DNA from: Haemophilus parainfluenzae
Lineage (GTDB): Bacteria; Pseudomonadota; Gammaproteobacteria; Enterobacterales; Pasteurellaceae
Reading direction: 5' to 3'
Length of the DNA: 64,000 bases
Assembly: GCF_003252795.1 (NCBI RefSeq)
Contig: NZ_QEPQ01000005.1
Span: 1-64,000 of the forward strand
The notes under the pieces are model-generated. The model did not search any database. It was not told where the DNA came from and saw only the letters and a list, made by a program, of their open reading frames with translations. Made by a program: the position numbers and the translations under genes. This document shows, piece after piece, positions 10,062 through 18,148 of the stretch. Numbering within the stretch: the first letter of the stretch is position 1; the number at the start of each line of letters is the position of its first letter.

Positions 10062-10152
10062 AAAATTAGAATTATTTATTGTCATTTCACTGATATCAAA
10101 GGATAATTATAAATAGAAATTAATTTCATTTGAGGTAATGAGGTAAATAGCA

Positions 10153-12057
10153 ATGCTATTCCGTTCTATTCGATTTTTCTTTTTAATTTTTTCACTCGCC
10201 TTTTCTTCTTCACTCTTTGCACAAGATAACTATCAACAATGGGTTGATGATATTACGGCTCGCTTAGGTAAAACGTCTCAACTTATTCAACAAGGTAATA
10301 CAGATGACGCCCGAACTGAAGTGCAAATGGCTTATTTTGAAGTCTTTGAAAATCTAGAAGGCCCAATTCGTATCAATTTCTCAGCACAAAAAAGCTACCA
10401 AATGGAAGCGACTTTTGGCGAGATCCGTAAAATGATCGGTGAAGGCAGTTCAAAACAAGAGATTCAGGCTAAAATCGATCAACTCAAAAAAGAATTAAAA
10501 GAAGTGTTGCCATCTCTGGTTGAAGGCCATCAACTCAATGCCGATGGACAACATGGCGTTTATGATAATCAAGCGATTGCCCCTTATTGGCAACAAAGTT
10601 TTAAAACCATTGATGACTTGATCGCTCAAGGGATCGATGCTTATCAAAATGGTGATCTTGCTAACGCGAAAAAATTGTTCCAACAAGCACAATATGATGG
10701 CTATAAAAACTCAGAAATGGAAATGTCCATTCGCCAAAATCGCTCTGCAGAAATTTCAGCTGCGATTAACCAACAGTTTTACAACATCATTCGTTTAAGT
10801 GAACAAACCGATCAAATCACAGAGATTGGTTACCAAAGCACGCAATTATTGCAAGATATTGAAGAAAACTTGCCTAACTTGCCAACCACGAGAGAAGAAC
10901 AAAACGTTCAATCCAATACGGCACAGCAAGCAACTGATAACCAACAAGAGCAAGATTGGAATAAGATTAAACAAGAGATTAATCAACGTATTCAACAAGC
11001 TATTGCTCTCTATCAACAAGGTGAAAGCAAAAAAGCGATTCTTTCCGTACAAGACACCTATTTCGATGTGTTTGAAAGTACAGGAATGGAAAACAAAGTG
11101 GGTTCTCGTGATAGTAACTTTAAAGCTGAACTTGAAGGCTACTTTACTCGCCTCGTCAGTTTAATGAAAGCTGAACAAGGTGATAAGTTACAAGCTCAAG
11201 CCGATGGTCTAGACCAGAATTTAACTAAAGCGGTTGAAATGTTACAGGGCGAAGAACAAAGCGATTGGTCTATGTTCTTATATAGCCTTTTAATCATTCT
11301 TCGTGAAGGTTTAGAAGCGTTATTGATTGTTGCAGCTATCGTGACTTACTTAATTAAAAATAACCACCAAGATAAATTACCGGTTATCCGTCAGTCGGTT
11401 TATGTAGCATTAATTGCCAGTGTGGTTACCGCATTTATCTTCCAACTTATCTTTGAAAACTCCGGTCAAAACCGCGAATTACTCGAAGGCTTTACGATGA
11501 TTTTTGCCGTCGTCATGCTCTTTATGATGAGTTACTGGTTATTGTCGAAAGTCGAAGCTCAAAACTGGAAACGTTATTTAGAAGGTAAACTCTCTACTGC
11601 CCTTACCACAGGCTCACTCATTGGCCTATGGCTTACCAGCTTCTTAGCGGTATATCGTGAAGGGGCTGAAACGGTATTGTTCTATTATGCCCTTGTAGGT
11701 GATGCGAAAAATGCGGTCAGTTTCATCTACCTTTTCGCAGGTATCATTGTCGGCGCAATTATTCTCACCATTTGCTACTTCGTGATGCGTTATACCGTGG
11801 TGAAATTACCGCTTAAACCATTCTTTATGTTTACGGGTTCATTTATGTACTTAATGGCCTTTGTATTCGCCGGTAAATCTGTTTTAGAACTCATTGAAGG
11901 CAAACTTTTCGAGCCTACGCTGATTAGCGGTGCGCCTGAAATTTCGTGGTTAGGTATTTATCCTTATATGGAAACCTTGATTCCACAAGCAATCTTACTC
12001 GTCGCAGCCGTATTTGCTCTGTTTATTATGAAATATCAAAGCAAAAAAGCCGCGTAA
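10153..12057 (+). CDS. FTR1-family iron permease with large periplasmic N-terminal region
   Basis: Predicted inner-membrane iron importer of the FTR1/EfeU superfamily, FetM/FtrC type. The 634 residues begin with a signal peptide ending SSLFAQ and a roughly 350-residue Gln/Asn-rich periplasmic region that contains two similar segments (around residues 55 and 300, both with AYFEVFE- or TYFDVFE-like sequence). A C-terminal seven-helix permease has both family REGxE motifs: REGLEALLIV near 383 and YREGAETVLF near 500, whose Glu residues bind iron. It heads an eight-gene operon with P19 and redox proteins, as in Campylobacter p19 and E. coli fetMP loci. Direction and iron substrate are inferred from the family. 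Confidence 0.9.
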   Translation: MLFRSIRFFFLIFSLAFSSSLFAQDNYQQWVDDITARLGKTSQLIQQGNTDDARTEVQMAYFEVFENLEGPIRINFSAQKSYQMEATFGEIRKMIGEGSSKQEIQAKIDQLKKELKEVLPSLVEGHQLNADGQHGVYDNQAIAPYWQQSFKTIDDLIAQGIDAYQNGDLANAKKLFQQAQYDGYKNSEMEMSIRQNRSAEISAAINQQFYNIIRLSEQTDQITEIGYQSTQLLQDIEENLPNLPTTREEQNVQSNTAQQATDNQQEQDWNKIKQEINQRIQQAIALYQQGESKKAILSVQDTYFDVFESTGMENKVGSRDSNFKAELEGYFTRLVSLMKAEQGDKLQAQADGLDQNLTKAVEMLQGEEQSDWSMFLYSLLIILREGLEALLIVAAIVTYLIKNNHQDKLPVIRQSVYVALIASVVTAFIFQLIFENSGQNRELLEGFTMIFAVVMLFMMSYWLLSKVEAQNWKRYLEGKLSTALTTGSLIGLWLTSFLAVYREGAETVLFYYALVGDAKNAVSFIYLFAGIIVGAIILTICYFVMRYTVVKLPLKPFFMFTGSFMYLMAFVFAGKSVLELIEGKLFEPTLISGAPEISWLGIYPYMETLIPQAILLVAAVFALFIMKYQSKKAA

Positions 12058-12085
12058 TACCCAACAATCCTTTAGGAGAAAAACA

Positions 12086-12607
12086 ATGAAAAAAGCACTT
12101 TTAGCAACAGCATTATTTGCGGGTATTTTTACCGCGTCTACTGCTAACGCATTCCAAGAATATCCAATCGGCGAAGCAGTAACCATGAATGAAATGGAAA
12201 TTGCAGCGGTTTATCTCAAACCAATCGATATGGAGCCACGTGGCATGGGTTTACCTGCAGCGAAATCAGATATCCACTTAGAAGCGGACATTCACGCAGT
12301 AAAAGGTAATAAAAATGGCTTTGGTGATGGTGAATGGATGCCTTACTTAACCATCAACTATACTTTAGTAAATACTGATACGGGTGAAAAACAAGAAGGT
12401 ACCTTCATGCCGATGGTAGCAGGTGATGGTCCTCACTACGGTGCTAACGTGAAAATGATGGGCGTGGGTAACTATAAATTAACTTATCACATCGATCCAC
12501 CATCAAAAGCAGGTATGCACCGTCATACTGACTCTGAAACAGGTGTAGGCCGTTGGTGGAAACCATTTGATGTTAGCTATGAATTCAAATTCACTGGCAT
12601 CAAATAA
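12086..12607 (+). CDS. P19/FetP/FtrA-type periplasmic iron-copper binding protein
   Basis: A periplasmic protein of the P19/Tp34 family, which binds Cu(II) and Fe and is thought to pass iron to the FTR1 permease. The 173-residue precursor has a clear signal peptide (cleavage after TASTANA). Conserved family features are GEAVTMNEMEIAAVYLKPI near the mature N-terminus, the EPRGMGLPAAKSDIHLEADIHA metal region, and the C-terminal GMHRHTDSETGVGRWW histidine motif. A good GGAG ribosome site precedes it, 28 bases after the permease gene. A stem-loop follows at 12633-12664. Confidence 0.93.
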   Translation: MKKALLATALFAGIFTASTANAFQEYPIGEAVTMNEMEIAAVYLKPIDMEPRGMGLPAAKSDIHLEADIHAVKGNKNGFGDGEWMPYLTINYTLVNTDTGEKQEGTFMPMVAGDGPHYGANVKMMGVGNYKLTYHIDPPSKAGMHRHTDSETGVGRWWKPFDVSYEFKFTGIK

Positions 12608-12632
12608 TCTAAGGTAAATCTCGATTTTACCA

Positions 12633-12664
12633 ACTTGCCTTCCCTTGTTTGTCAGGGGAAGGCA
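12633..12664 (+). other. Stem-loop between P19 and DUF2318 genes
   Basis: TGCCTTCCCTTG and CAGGGGAAGGCA pair around a five-base loop. No T tract follows, so it looks more like an mRNA processing or stability element, or a partial terminator that lowers expression of the six downstream genes, than a full terminator. Confidence 0.6.
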
Positions 12665-12722
12665 GTAGCATTTAATTTAACCTTAAAATATCGTCTGTTT
12701 TATCCCATAAAATGATCAAACT

Positions 12723-14117
12723 ATGAATTATTTTTTTACTTTTTTCCTTCAAGCACTTTTACCCTTTTCATTATTGCTCGGTGTTTATCACAGCAAACAA
12801 TCCACTGTGAGTGCAAAAAAAATAATTTGGCTTAGCTTATTTGGCTTTATTGCCGGTATCGTACTACGTCTTAGTTTACCTACGGGACAAATGACCAATT
12901 TAGTGCTCAATGGCGTAATATTGGCACTATTGTTTATCTTTGCCTTATGTTTAATTTTCGGTAAAGGTCGCTTACCTGCTTTTTGGCAAATGGTATTAAT
13001 GCTCATCGCAGGCAGTTTCTGGGCAAAAGATCCTAACATTACCGCACTTGTCTCTACAGATGTCATCAATACAGACTCTATCCTGCACATAAGTGCAGTC
13101 ATTTTTGCCTTTGTTTTTTGTTTATGTTTACAAGGGTGGATCGATTTACTTTTAAAACAAGCGAGAAAAACACAACAAAAATCGACCGCACTTTTAAAAG
13201 GTGTGATGAGCCTTCTCTTAATTTGCTTACTTGTTCCACTTATTGGTGAACTCTTATTAATTTTAATGAAGCTTCAAGTGCTTGAACTCACCAAACTACG
13301 TTTAAGCTTTGTTGCGAAATCGGGCGAAATCACTCGCTGGTTAAATTATATCTGTGCAGCTTTACTCTTCGTTGTACTTGCCATCTTTTACGGCAAAATT
13401 CATTTATCCCGCAAGCAACAAGTTACTGCGACACAAGAACCCATTGAAAAACGCCAAAAATTAGCCGCATTGCGTACCTCCTCTCGCTTACTTGGTTGGG
13501 GCTATTTGGCATTAGCAATTATTTTTGCTACACAGCTTTATTGGGAGCAAATTGCTTCTCGTCCACCACAACTTTCAGAAGCGATTCCGTTGACCTTAGA
13601 TGAAAAGCAACAAGTCCATATTCCAATTGAGCAAGTAAAAGATGGAAAATTACATCGTTTTGTTTGGATTGCTGATGACGGTAAAGCCGTGCGTTTCTTT
13701 GTCATTAATCGTCAACCGGATAAATTAAGTCTAGCCGCGGTATTTGATGCTTGCTTGCTTTGTGGTGACCAAGGCTATGTAATGGAAGGCAATCAGGTGG
13801 TTTGTGTGGGCTGCGGCGTTCATATGTTTATTCCATCTATTGGTAAACCGGGTGGCTGTAATCCTGTGCCGATTGAAGATTGGCAACAAAACGAAACTGA
13901 AATTCTCATTAATCGAACTAGCTTAGAAGAAGGGTTAAATTTATTTAGCACGATTGTTGAAATCGATGTAAAAGATCCGATTAGTGGCACCCAAATGAAA
14001 AACACTAAAACGGAGCACAAATATAATTACGAAGGTAAAACTTACTTCTTTGAAAGTGAGAAAAACCTTGATTTATTCCGTGATAACCCTGAAAAGTATT
14101 TAGGTAAGGGGGAATAA
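12723..14117 (+). CDS. DUF2318 (Fe-S-containing) membrane protein with degenerate YHS-like tail
   Basis: The Cj1660-like component of P19/FTR1 loci; its exact role is unknown, but membrane electron or iron transfer is assumed. The 464 residues have about eight hydrophobic N-terminal helices (residues 1-270) and a periplasmic DUF2318 domain with two CxxC motifs (CLLCGDQG and CVGCGVHM, near 340-365) plus a later Cys in KPGGCNPVP. The last 45 residues read like a YHS metal domain (DPISGTQM ... YEGKTYFFESE ... DNPEKYL), but the usual cysteines are Ser/Thr/Glu here. The stop overlaps the next start (TAATG). The ribosome site is weak. Confidence 0.85.
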   Translation: MNYFFTFFLQALLPFSLLLGVYHSKQSTVSAKKIIWLSLFGFIAGIVLRLSLPTGQMTNLVLNGVILALLFIFALCLIFGKGRLPAFWQMVLMLIAGSFWAKDPNITALVSTDVINTDSILHISAVIFAFVFCLCLQGWIDLLLKQARKTQQKSTALLKGVMSLLLICLLVPLIGELLLILMKLQVLELTKLRLSFVAKSGEITRWLNYICAALLFVVLAIFYGKIHLSRKQQVTATQEPIEKRQKLAALRTSSRLLGWGYLALAIIFATQLYWEQIASRPPQLSEAIPLTLDEKQQVHIPIEQVKDGKLHRFVWIADDGKAVRFFVINRQPDKLSLAAVFDACLLCGDQGYVMEGNQVVCVGCGVHMFIPSIGKPGGCNPVPIEDWQQNETEILINRTSLEEGLNLFSTIVEIDVKDPISGTQMKNTKTEHKYNYEGKTYFFESEKNLDLFRDNPEKYLGKGE

Positions 14118-15457
14118 TGCTAGCAAGAATGTTATTTCAATCTTGGCGTTTTAGCATTAAACGTAAACTGTTGGCCGTAATTACTATTTTCTTAGCGGCG
14201 GGCTTAGTCTCTGCACTCTTGGCGGTATCTATTGATATTGGCGATAAAATGGCAAAAGAGCTCAAGTCTTACGGAGCCAATATTTTAGTTGAACCTGCAA
14301 GTAATGCGGCCCTGCCTGATGAACTCAGCAATAACGCAGATTTAAGCAGCCAAGATTTTCTCGATGAAAAAGAACTGCCGAATATTAAAGATATTTTCTG
14401 GCGAAATAATATCGTAGGTTTTGCACCGTTATTAAGTGCAGATGTAAAAGCTGAAACGCTTTCCGAAAAAACTCACGATAAATCAACCGCACTTGGACAA
14501 ATTAATGTGCTGGGTACGTTTTTCGATCATAACATCCCTGTACCAGATGAAGATGATTACCATACAGGACAAAAAATTATTAGTCCTTATTGGCATGTGC
14601 AAGGGGAATGGGTCAACGATCTTGAAACACCTGAGGGAGAATTTATCCCTGCATTGATTGGTGAGCAATTGGCTCAACGAACTGGCTTAAAACAAGGTGA
14701 TAAAATCCAGCTTCGCTATCAAACTAATGAGCTAGATAATCAAAGTGCGGTTGAAATTACCGGTATTTTATCTACGGGTGGAGCTGAAGATAATCAATTA
14801 GTCATGCCCCTCAATGCTGTACAAAAATTACTGGGTTTAGAAGGGAAAATTCAATCAGTTAAAGTCTCTGCACTTACCGTACCAGAAAATGATCTTTCTC
14901 GTAAAGCGCGTGCTAATACCGATGCATTGGATGCGGAAGAGTACGATCGTTGGTATTGTACGGCTTATGTCTCTTCTATTTCCCACCAATTAGAAGAAGC
15001 TATCTCAGGCGCTATTGTTCGCCCAATTTGGCAGGTCGCAGCATCAGAAGGTGTCGTCATTGGTAAAATCCAATTATTACTTGCTGTCGTTACGCTTGCT
15101 GCCTTAATCGCAGCTGCCATGGGAATTGCCTCCTTAATGAGTACAGGGATCATTGAGCGTTCAAAAGAGATTGGTTTGATGAAAGCCTTAGGCGCCTATC
15201 AATGGCAAATCGCGTTATTATTTTATTGTGAAGCCATTATCAGTGCTTTAATTGGTGGCTCGCTTGGTTGTATTGCAGGTTGGGGCTTAGCAAGATTTAT
15301 TGGTTCTGCACTATTTGGCGTGCCACTGAGTTTTGCTTGGATTGTAATCCCTTGCGTATTGATGCTGTCTATTTTAATTGCTGTAGTGGGTACTTGGTTC
15401 CCTGCTCATCGTATTGCCAAACTTTACCCTGTGGAGGTGCTCTATGGCCGCCAATAA
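14117..15457 (+). CDS. MacB/FtsX-like ABC transporter permease 1 of the P19 iron system
   Basis: Predicted membrane subunit of a type VII (MacB/LolE-like) ABC complex. The 446 residues have one N-terminal helix (about 15-40), a large periplasmic MacB_PCD domain that includes GEQLAQRTGLKQGDKI, and three C-terminal helices, the first ending in the IIERSKEIGLMKALGA coupling motif near residue 350. It starts inside the stop of the DUF2318 gene and overlaps the next permease by 14 bases, so translation is coupled. In Campylobacter the equivalents are Cj1661 and Cj1662. Unlike MacB it has no fused ATPase; the ATPase is encoded two genes on. Confidence 0.87.
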   Translation: MLARMLFQSWRFSIKRKLLAVITIFLAAGLVSALLAVSIDIGDKMAKELKSYGANILVEPASNAALPDELSNNADLSSQDFLDEKELPNIKDIFWRNNIVGFAPLLSADVKAETLSEKTHDKSTALGQINVLGTFFDHNIPVPDEDDYHTGQKIISPYWHVQGEWVNDLETPEGEFIPALIGEQLAQRTGLKQGDKIQLRYQTNELDNQSAVEITGILSTGGAEDNQLVMPLNAVQKLLGLEGKIQSVKVSALTVPENDLSRKARANTDALDAEEYDRWYCTAYVSSISHQLEEAISGAIVRPIWQVAASEGVVIGKIQLLLAVVTLAALIAAAMGIASLMSTGIIERSKEIGLMKALGAYQWQIALLFYCEAIISALIGGSLGCIAGWGLARFIGSALFGVPLSFAWIVIPCVLMLSILIAVVGTWFPAHRIAKLYPVEVLYGRQ

Positions 15458-16577
15458 AAGTATGTTTTGGCGTTTAATCTTCCAAGCATTACGCCTACGT
15501 TTACAACGGGTATTTATTATCTTCTCTGCGTTGACTGTTGGTGCGTCCATTGTGACGGCAATGGCAGCGGTCTATTTCGATATTAATACTAAAATGAGCC
15601 AAGAGCTCCGTACTTTCGGGGCAAACTTTTACATCGGCGCAGCCAATGGTGGATTGATGAAAGAACGCCAATTAAAGCAAATTCTGCACAATTCACCGGA
15701 TAATTTTATCACCGCTGCCAGCCCTTATTTGTATGGTGTTGCGCGAAGTGATTTAGAAAAAATCGTGATTATGGGCGTGTGGTTTGAAGATATGCGAGTG
15801 CTTGCGCCTTATTGGCAAATTACCGGCTCAGCTATTAATGTGAATTTTGACGATCGCAATGCCATGATTGGGAAAACCTTAGCAGAACGCCTTAATTTAG
15901 GTGTTGGAAGTAAATTAACTCTGTCTAAAAATGCGGTCGAAAAACATGAATTCACGATAAAAGGTATTGTTGAGGCAGGTGATGCCACAGACAACATGCT
16001 AATCGTGAATTTAGAGTTTGCCCAAAATTGGTTGGATAAAGAGGGATTAGCTAATAATGCCTTGCTCAATGTCAAAAATGAACAAGGTAACGTTGCACAA
16101 TTTGCCCAAGACATTATGCAACATCAACCCGATCTGACTGCTCGACCAATTCGAAAAGTCTCTGCTTCTGAAGGACAGATTTTAGATAAAATCAAAGGCT
16201 TAATGGGCTTAATCTCATTGGTCATTTTGATACTCGCCACCCTTTGTGTGAACACCACGTTGATTGCAATTGTTGGTGAGCGAGCAAAAGAATTTGCGCT
16301 ACAAAAAGCCTTAGGTGCTAAACAAAGTGACATCATTAAACAGATTAGTACCGAGATTCTGATCATTGCACTTTGTGCAATTGTAGCAGGACTGATTCTC
16401 GGCTACATCTTGGCTCAATTACTTGGATTAACCGTATTTAAATCTTACATTGATATGCGTCTACCGGTTATTCCAATTACTATCGTCTTATCGTTATTGG
16501 TTGCCTTTATTGCGGTGATTGTACCAACCAAACGCGCTTTAAATATCCAAACCGCAAATGTGTTAAAAGGGGAATAA
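15444..16577 (+). CDS. MacB/FtsX-like ABC transporter permease 2 of the P19 iron system
   Basis: The second permease, 377 residues, with the same plan: an N-terminal helix (about 15-40), a periplasmic domain with IGKTLAERLNLGVGSKLTL, and three C-terminal helices preceded by VGERAKEFALQKALGA. It is shorter than its partner, mostly in the periplasmic part, so the two likely form an asymmetric heterodimer. The start at 15444 (MAANKS) has GGAGG six bases upstream; an ATG ten codons earlier falls in the previous gene and lacks a ribosome site. Confidence 0.87.
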   Translation: MAANKSMFWRLIFQALRLRLQRVFIIFSALTVGASIVTAMAAVYFDINTKMSQELRTFGANFYIGAANGGLMKERQLKQILHNSPDNFITAASPYLYGVARSDLEKIVIMGVWFEDMRVLAPYWQITGSAINVNFDDRNAMIGKTLAERLNLGVGSKLTLSKNAVEKHEFTIKGIVEAGDATDNMLIVNLEFAQNWLDKEGLANNALLNVKNEQGNVAQFAQDIMQHQPDLTARPIRKVSASEGQILDKIKGLMGLISLVILILATLCVNTTLIAIVGERAKEFALQKALGAKQSDIIKQISTEILIIALCAIVAGLILGYILAQLLGLTVFKSYIDMRLPVIPITIVLSLLVAFIAVIVPTKRALNIQTANVLKGE

Positions 16578-16578
16578 A

Positions 16579-17250
16579 ATGAGTGAATTTGTAATTGAAA
16601 CGCAACATTTATATAAACGATTCGGGCAAGTCACCGCTTTAGAAGATATTAATATTCAAATTCGCCAAGGTGAATTTATTGCGATAATGGGGGCATCAGG
16701 TTCCGGTAAAACAACGCTGATGAATATTCTGACTGGCTTAGATACAGCTAGTGAAGGTAAAGTCATTTTAGATGGTGTCGATGCGGCACAACTGGATGAA
16801 ATCGGTCGTCAGCGTTTCCGTGCAGAAAAAATTGGTTTAGTCTTCCAACAATTCCATTTAATTCCTTATTTGACCGCACTTGAAAATGTAATGCTAGCTC
16901 AGCACTATCATAGTGTGATTGATGAAGCTGCGGCTAAAGCGGTACTCGAACAAGTGGGATTAGGTCATCGTATGGATCACCGTCCAAGCCAACTTTCTGG
17001 GGGCGAACAACAACGGGTATGTATTGCTCGCGCATTGGTGAACCAACCTCCAGTCATTTTTGCCGATGAACCAACAGGTAACCTCGACGAAAGAAATGAA
17101 GCCCTTGTACTGGATTTACTACAAGAATTAAATCGCCAAGGGAGAACTATTGTGATGGTGACACACAATCCAGAATTGGGTGAGTTAACCGATCGTGTTA
17201 TTTATCTCCATCACGGAAAATTTGTAAAAGAGGAAATCCATGAAAAATAA
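16579..17250 (+). CDS. ABC transporter ATPase of the P19 iron system (LolD/MacB type)
   Basis: A cytoplasmic ATPase of 223 residues powering the two preceding permeases. It has Walker A GASGSGKTT (near 37), Q-loop VFQQFHLIPYLTALEN, signature LSGGEQQR (near 139), Walker B VIFADEPTGNLDE and the switch His in VTHN. Sequence style is that of LolD/MacB ATPases. The start follows the upstream stop by one base, and its end overlaps the thioredoxin gene by 11 bases. A uptake core is embedded in the TALEN region. Confidence 0.92.
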   Translation: MSEFVIETQHLYKRFGQVTALEDINIQIRQGEFIAIMGASGSGKTTLMNILTGLDTASEGKVILDGVDAAQLDEIGRQRFRAEKIGLVFQQFHLIPYLTALENVMLAQHYHSVIDEAAAKAVLEQVGLGHRMDHRPSQLSGGEQQRVCIARALVNQPPVIFADEPTGNLDERNEALVLDLLQELNRQGRTIVMVTHNPELGELTDRVIYLHHGKFVKEEIHEK

Positions 17251-17719
17251 ATTTGTCAAACTACTTGCCATAAGTGCGGTCATTTTTGGCAGCGTTTCTT
17301 GTAAAGATGAAGTCGCTGCAATTGGTCAAAAAGCACCAGACATCGCTGCTTATGATTTACAAGGTAAAGAAGTGAAACTTGATGATTGGAAAGGCACTCG
17401 CTTACTGACATTCTGGTCTGAAACCTGTGGACGATGTGTCGCAGAATTAAAAGAGTTCGAAAAATTGGCCGAAGCTAATCCAGATAAAGTTCAGCTTATC
17501 GCCATTAATGTAGATGGAGATAAAGTGGATACTAGAGCTGTGGTCGCCAAACGTCAGCTTACGTTGCCCGTTATCAAAGACCAATTAAAAATTACTGCTG
17601 AACGCTATCAGCTTATCGGCACGCCAACAAGTTTTGTGATTACGCCTGAAGGTAATATTCAGGCTAAATATGAAGGCGCGATTCCCGCAGAGGATTTAGA
17701 TAAATTATTTAAAGGCTAG
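17240..17719 (+). CDS. TlpA-like thioredoxin-fold lipoprotein
   Basis: A predicted membrane-tethered periplasmic thiol-disulfide protein of 159 residues. A signal sequence ends at C21 (GSVSC), a plausible though imperfect lipobox. The thioredoxin fold follows with active site WSETCGRCVAE (C63 and C66) and the cis-Pro region IGTPTSFV. Matches the Cj1664/Cj1665 thioredoxins of Campylobacter P19 loci. It could keep the CxxC motifs of the DUF2318 protein, or the cytochrome heme site, reduced. The gene overlaps the ATPase gene. Confidence 0.87.
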   Translation: MKNKFVKLLAISAVIFGSVSCKDEVAAIGQKAPDIAAYDLQGKEVKLDDWKGTRLLTFWSETCGRCVAELKEFEKLAEANPDKVQLIAINVDGDKVDTRAVVAKRQLTLPVIKDQLKITAERYQLIGTPTSFVITPEGNIQAKYEGAIPAEDLDKLFKG

Positions 17720-17724
17720 CCAAA

Positions 17725-18048
17725 ATGAAAAAACGAATTTACTTACTCTCTACACTTTTACCCGTTTTAGGCTTTTTATTTGCGATTCCAGCCCTTTCTG
17801 CCGAAGCTGACTTAGTGAAAGCAGAAAAGGTATATAAACGCTCTTGTGCAACTTGTCATGGGAAACAAGGCGAAAAACCAGCAATGGGTGAATCAAAAAT
17901 TATTAATCAACTTAAACCGGAAGAAATTTCAACCGCACTTTCAGAACGAAAAGCAGGAAATATTCCTAGTGCAGGAAGCCCTGCAAAACAACGTTTAAGT
18001 GAACAAGATATTCATAATTTAAGTGAATATATTCAAACACTAAAATAG
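17725..18048 (+). CDS. Small c-type cytochrome
   Basis: A 107-residue periplasmic monoheme cytochrome: signal peptide cleaved near ALSA|EAD, then the heme motif CATCH (41-45). The C-terminal helix LSEQDIHNLSEYIQTL is class I-like. The usual distal Met before that helix is absent (NIPSAGSPAKQ); the only nearby Met is M54, so the sixth heme ligand is uncertain. Last gene of the FTR1-P19 operon, five bases after the thioredoxin gene, which suggests that it passes electrons in the iron-uptake process. Not a part of every P19 locus as far as I know. Confidence 0.88.
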   Translation: MKKRIYLLSTLLPVLGFLFAIPALSAEADLVKAEKVYKRSCATCHGKQGEKPAMGESKIINQLKPEEISTALSERKAGNIPSAGSPAKQRLSEQDIHNLSEYIQTLK

Positions 18049-18097
18049 TTTTTGAATTTTTTTTAAACTAATTCTAAAATGTACGGTCTTAGAAGGG

Positions 18098-18127
18098 GCT
18101 TAGTTTTACAAGCTAAGAAATTTTTAT
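18098..18127 (+). terminator. Possible terminator of the iron operon
   Basis: CTTAG and CTAAG form a short hairpin with a nine-base loop, followed by AAATTTTTATT. The stem is weak, so it may only attenuate. It lies between the cytochrome gene and the following lipoprotein gene. Confidence 0.35.
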
Positions 18128-18148
18128 TATATCAATAAAGGATTTTTT

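Noticed and set aside
10846-11052. Opposite-strand and out-of-frame ORFs inside long genes (for example in FTR1, ppc, hyf and hypF)
   Set aside because: They show no recognisable protein features and lie under well-supported genes.
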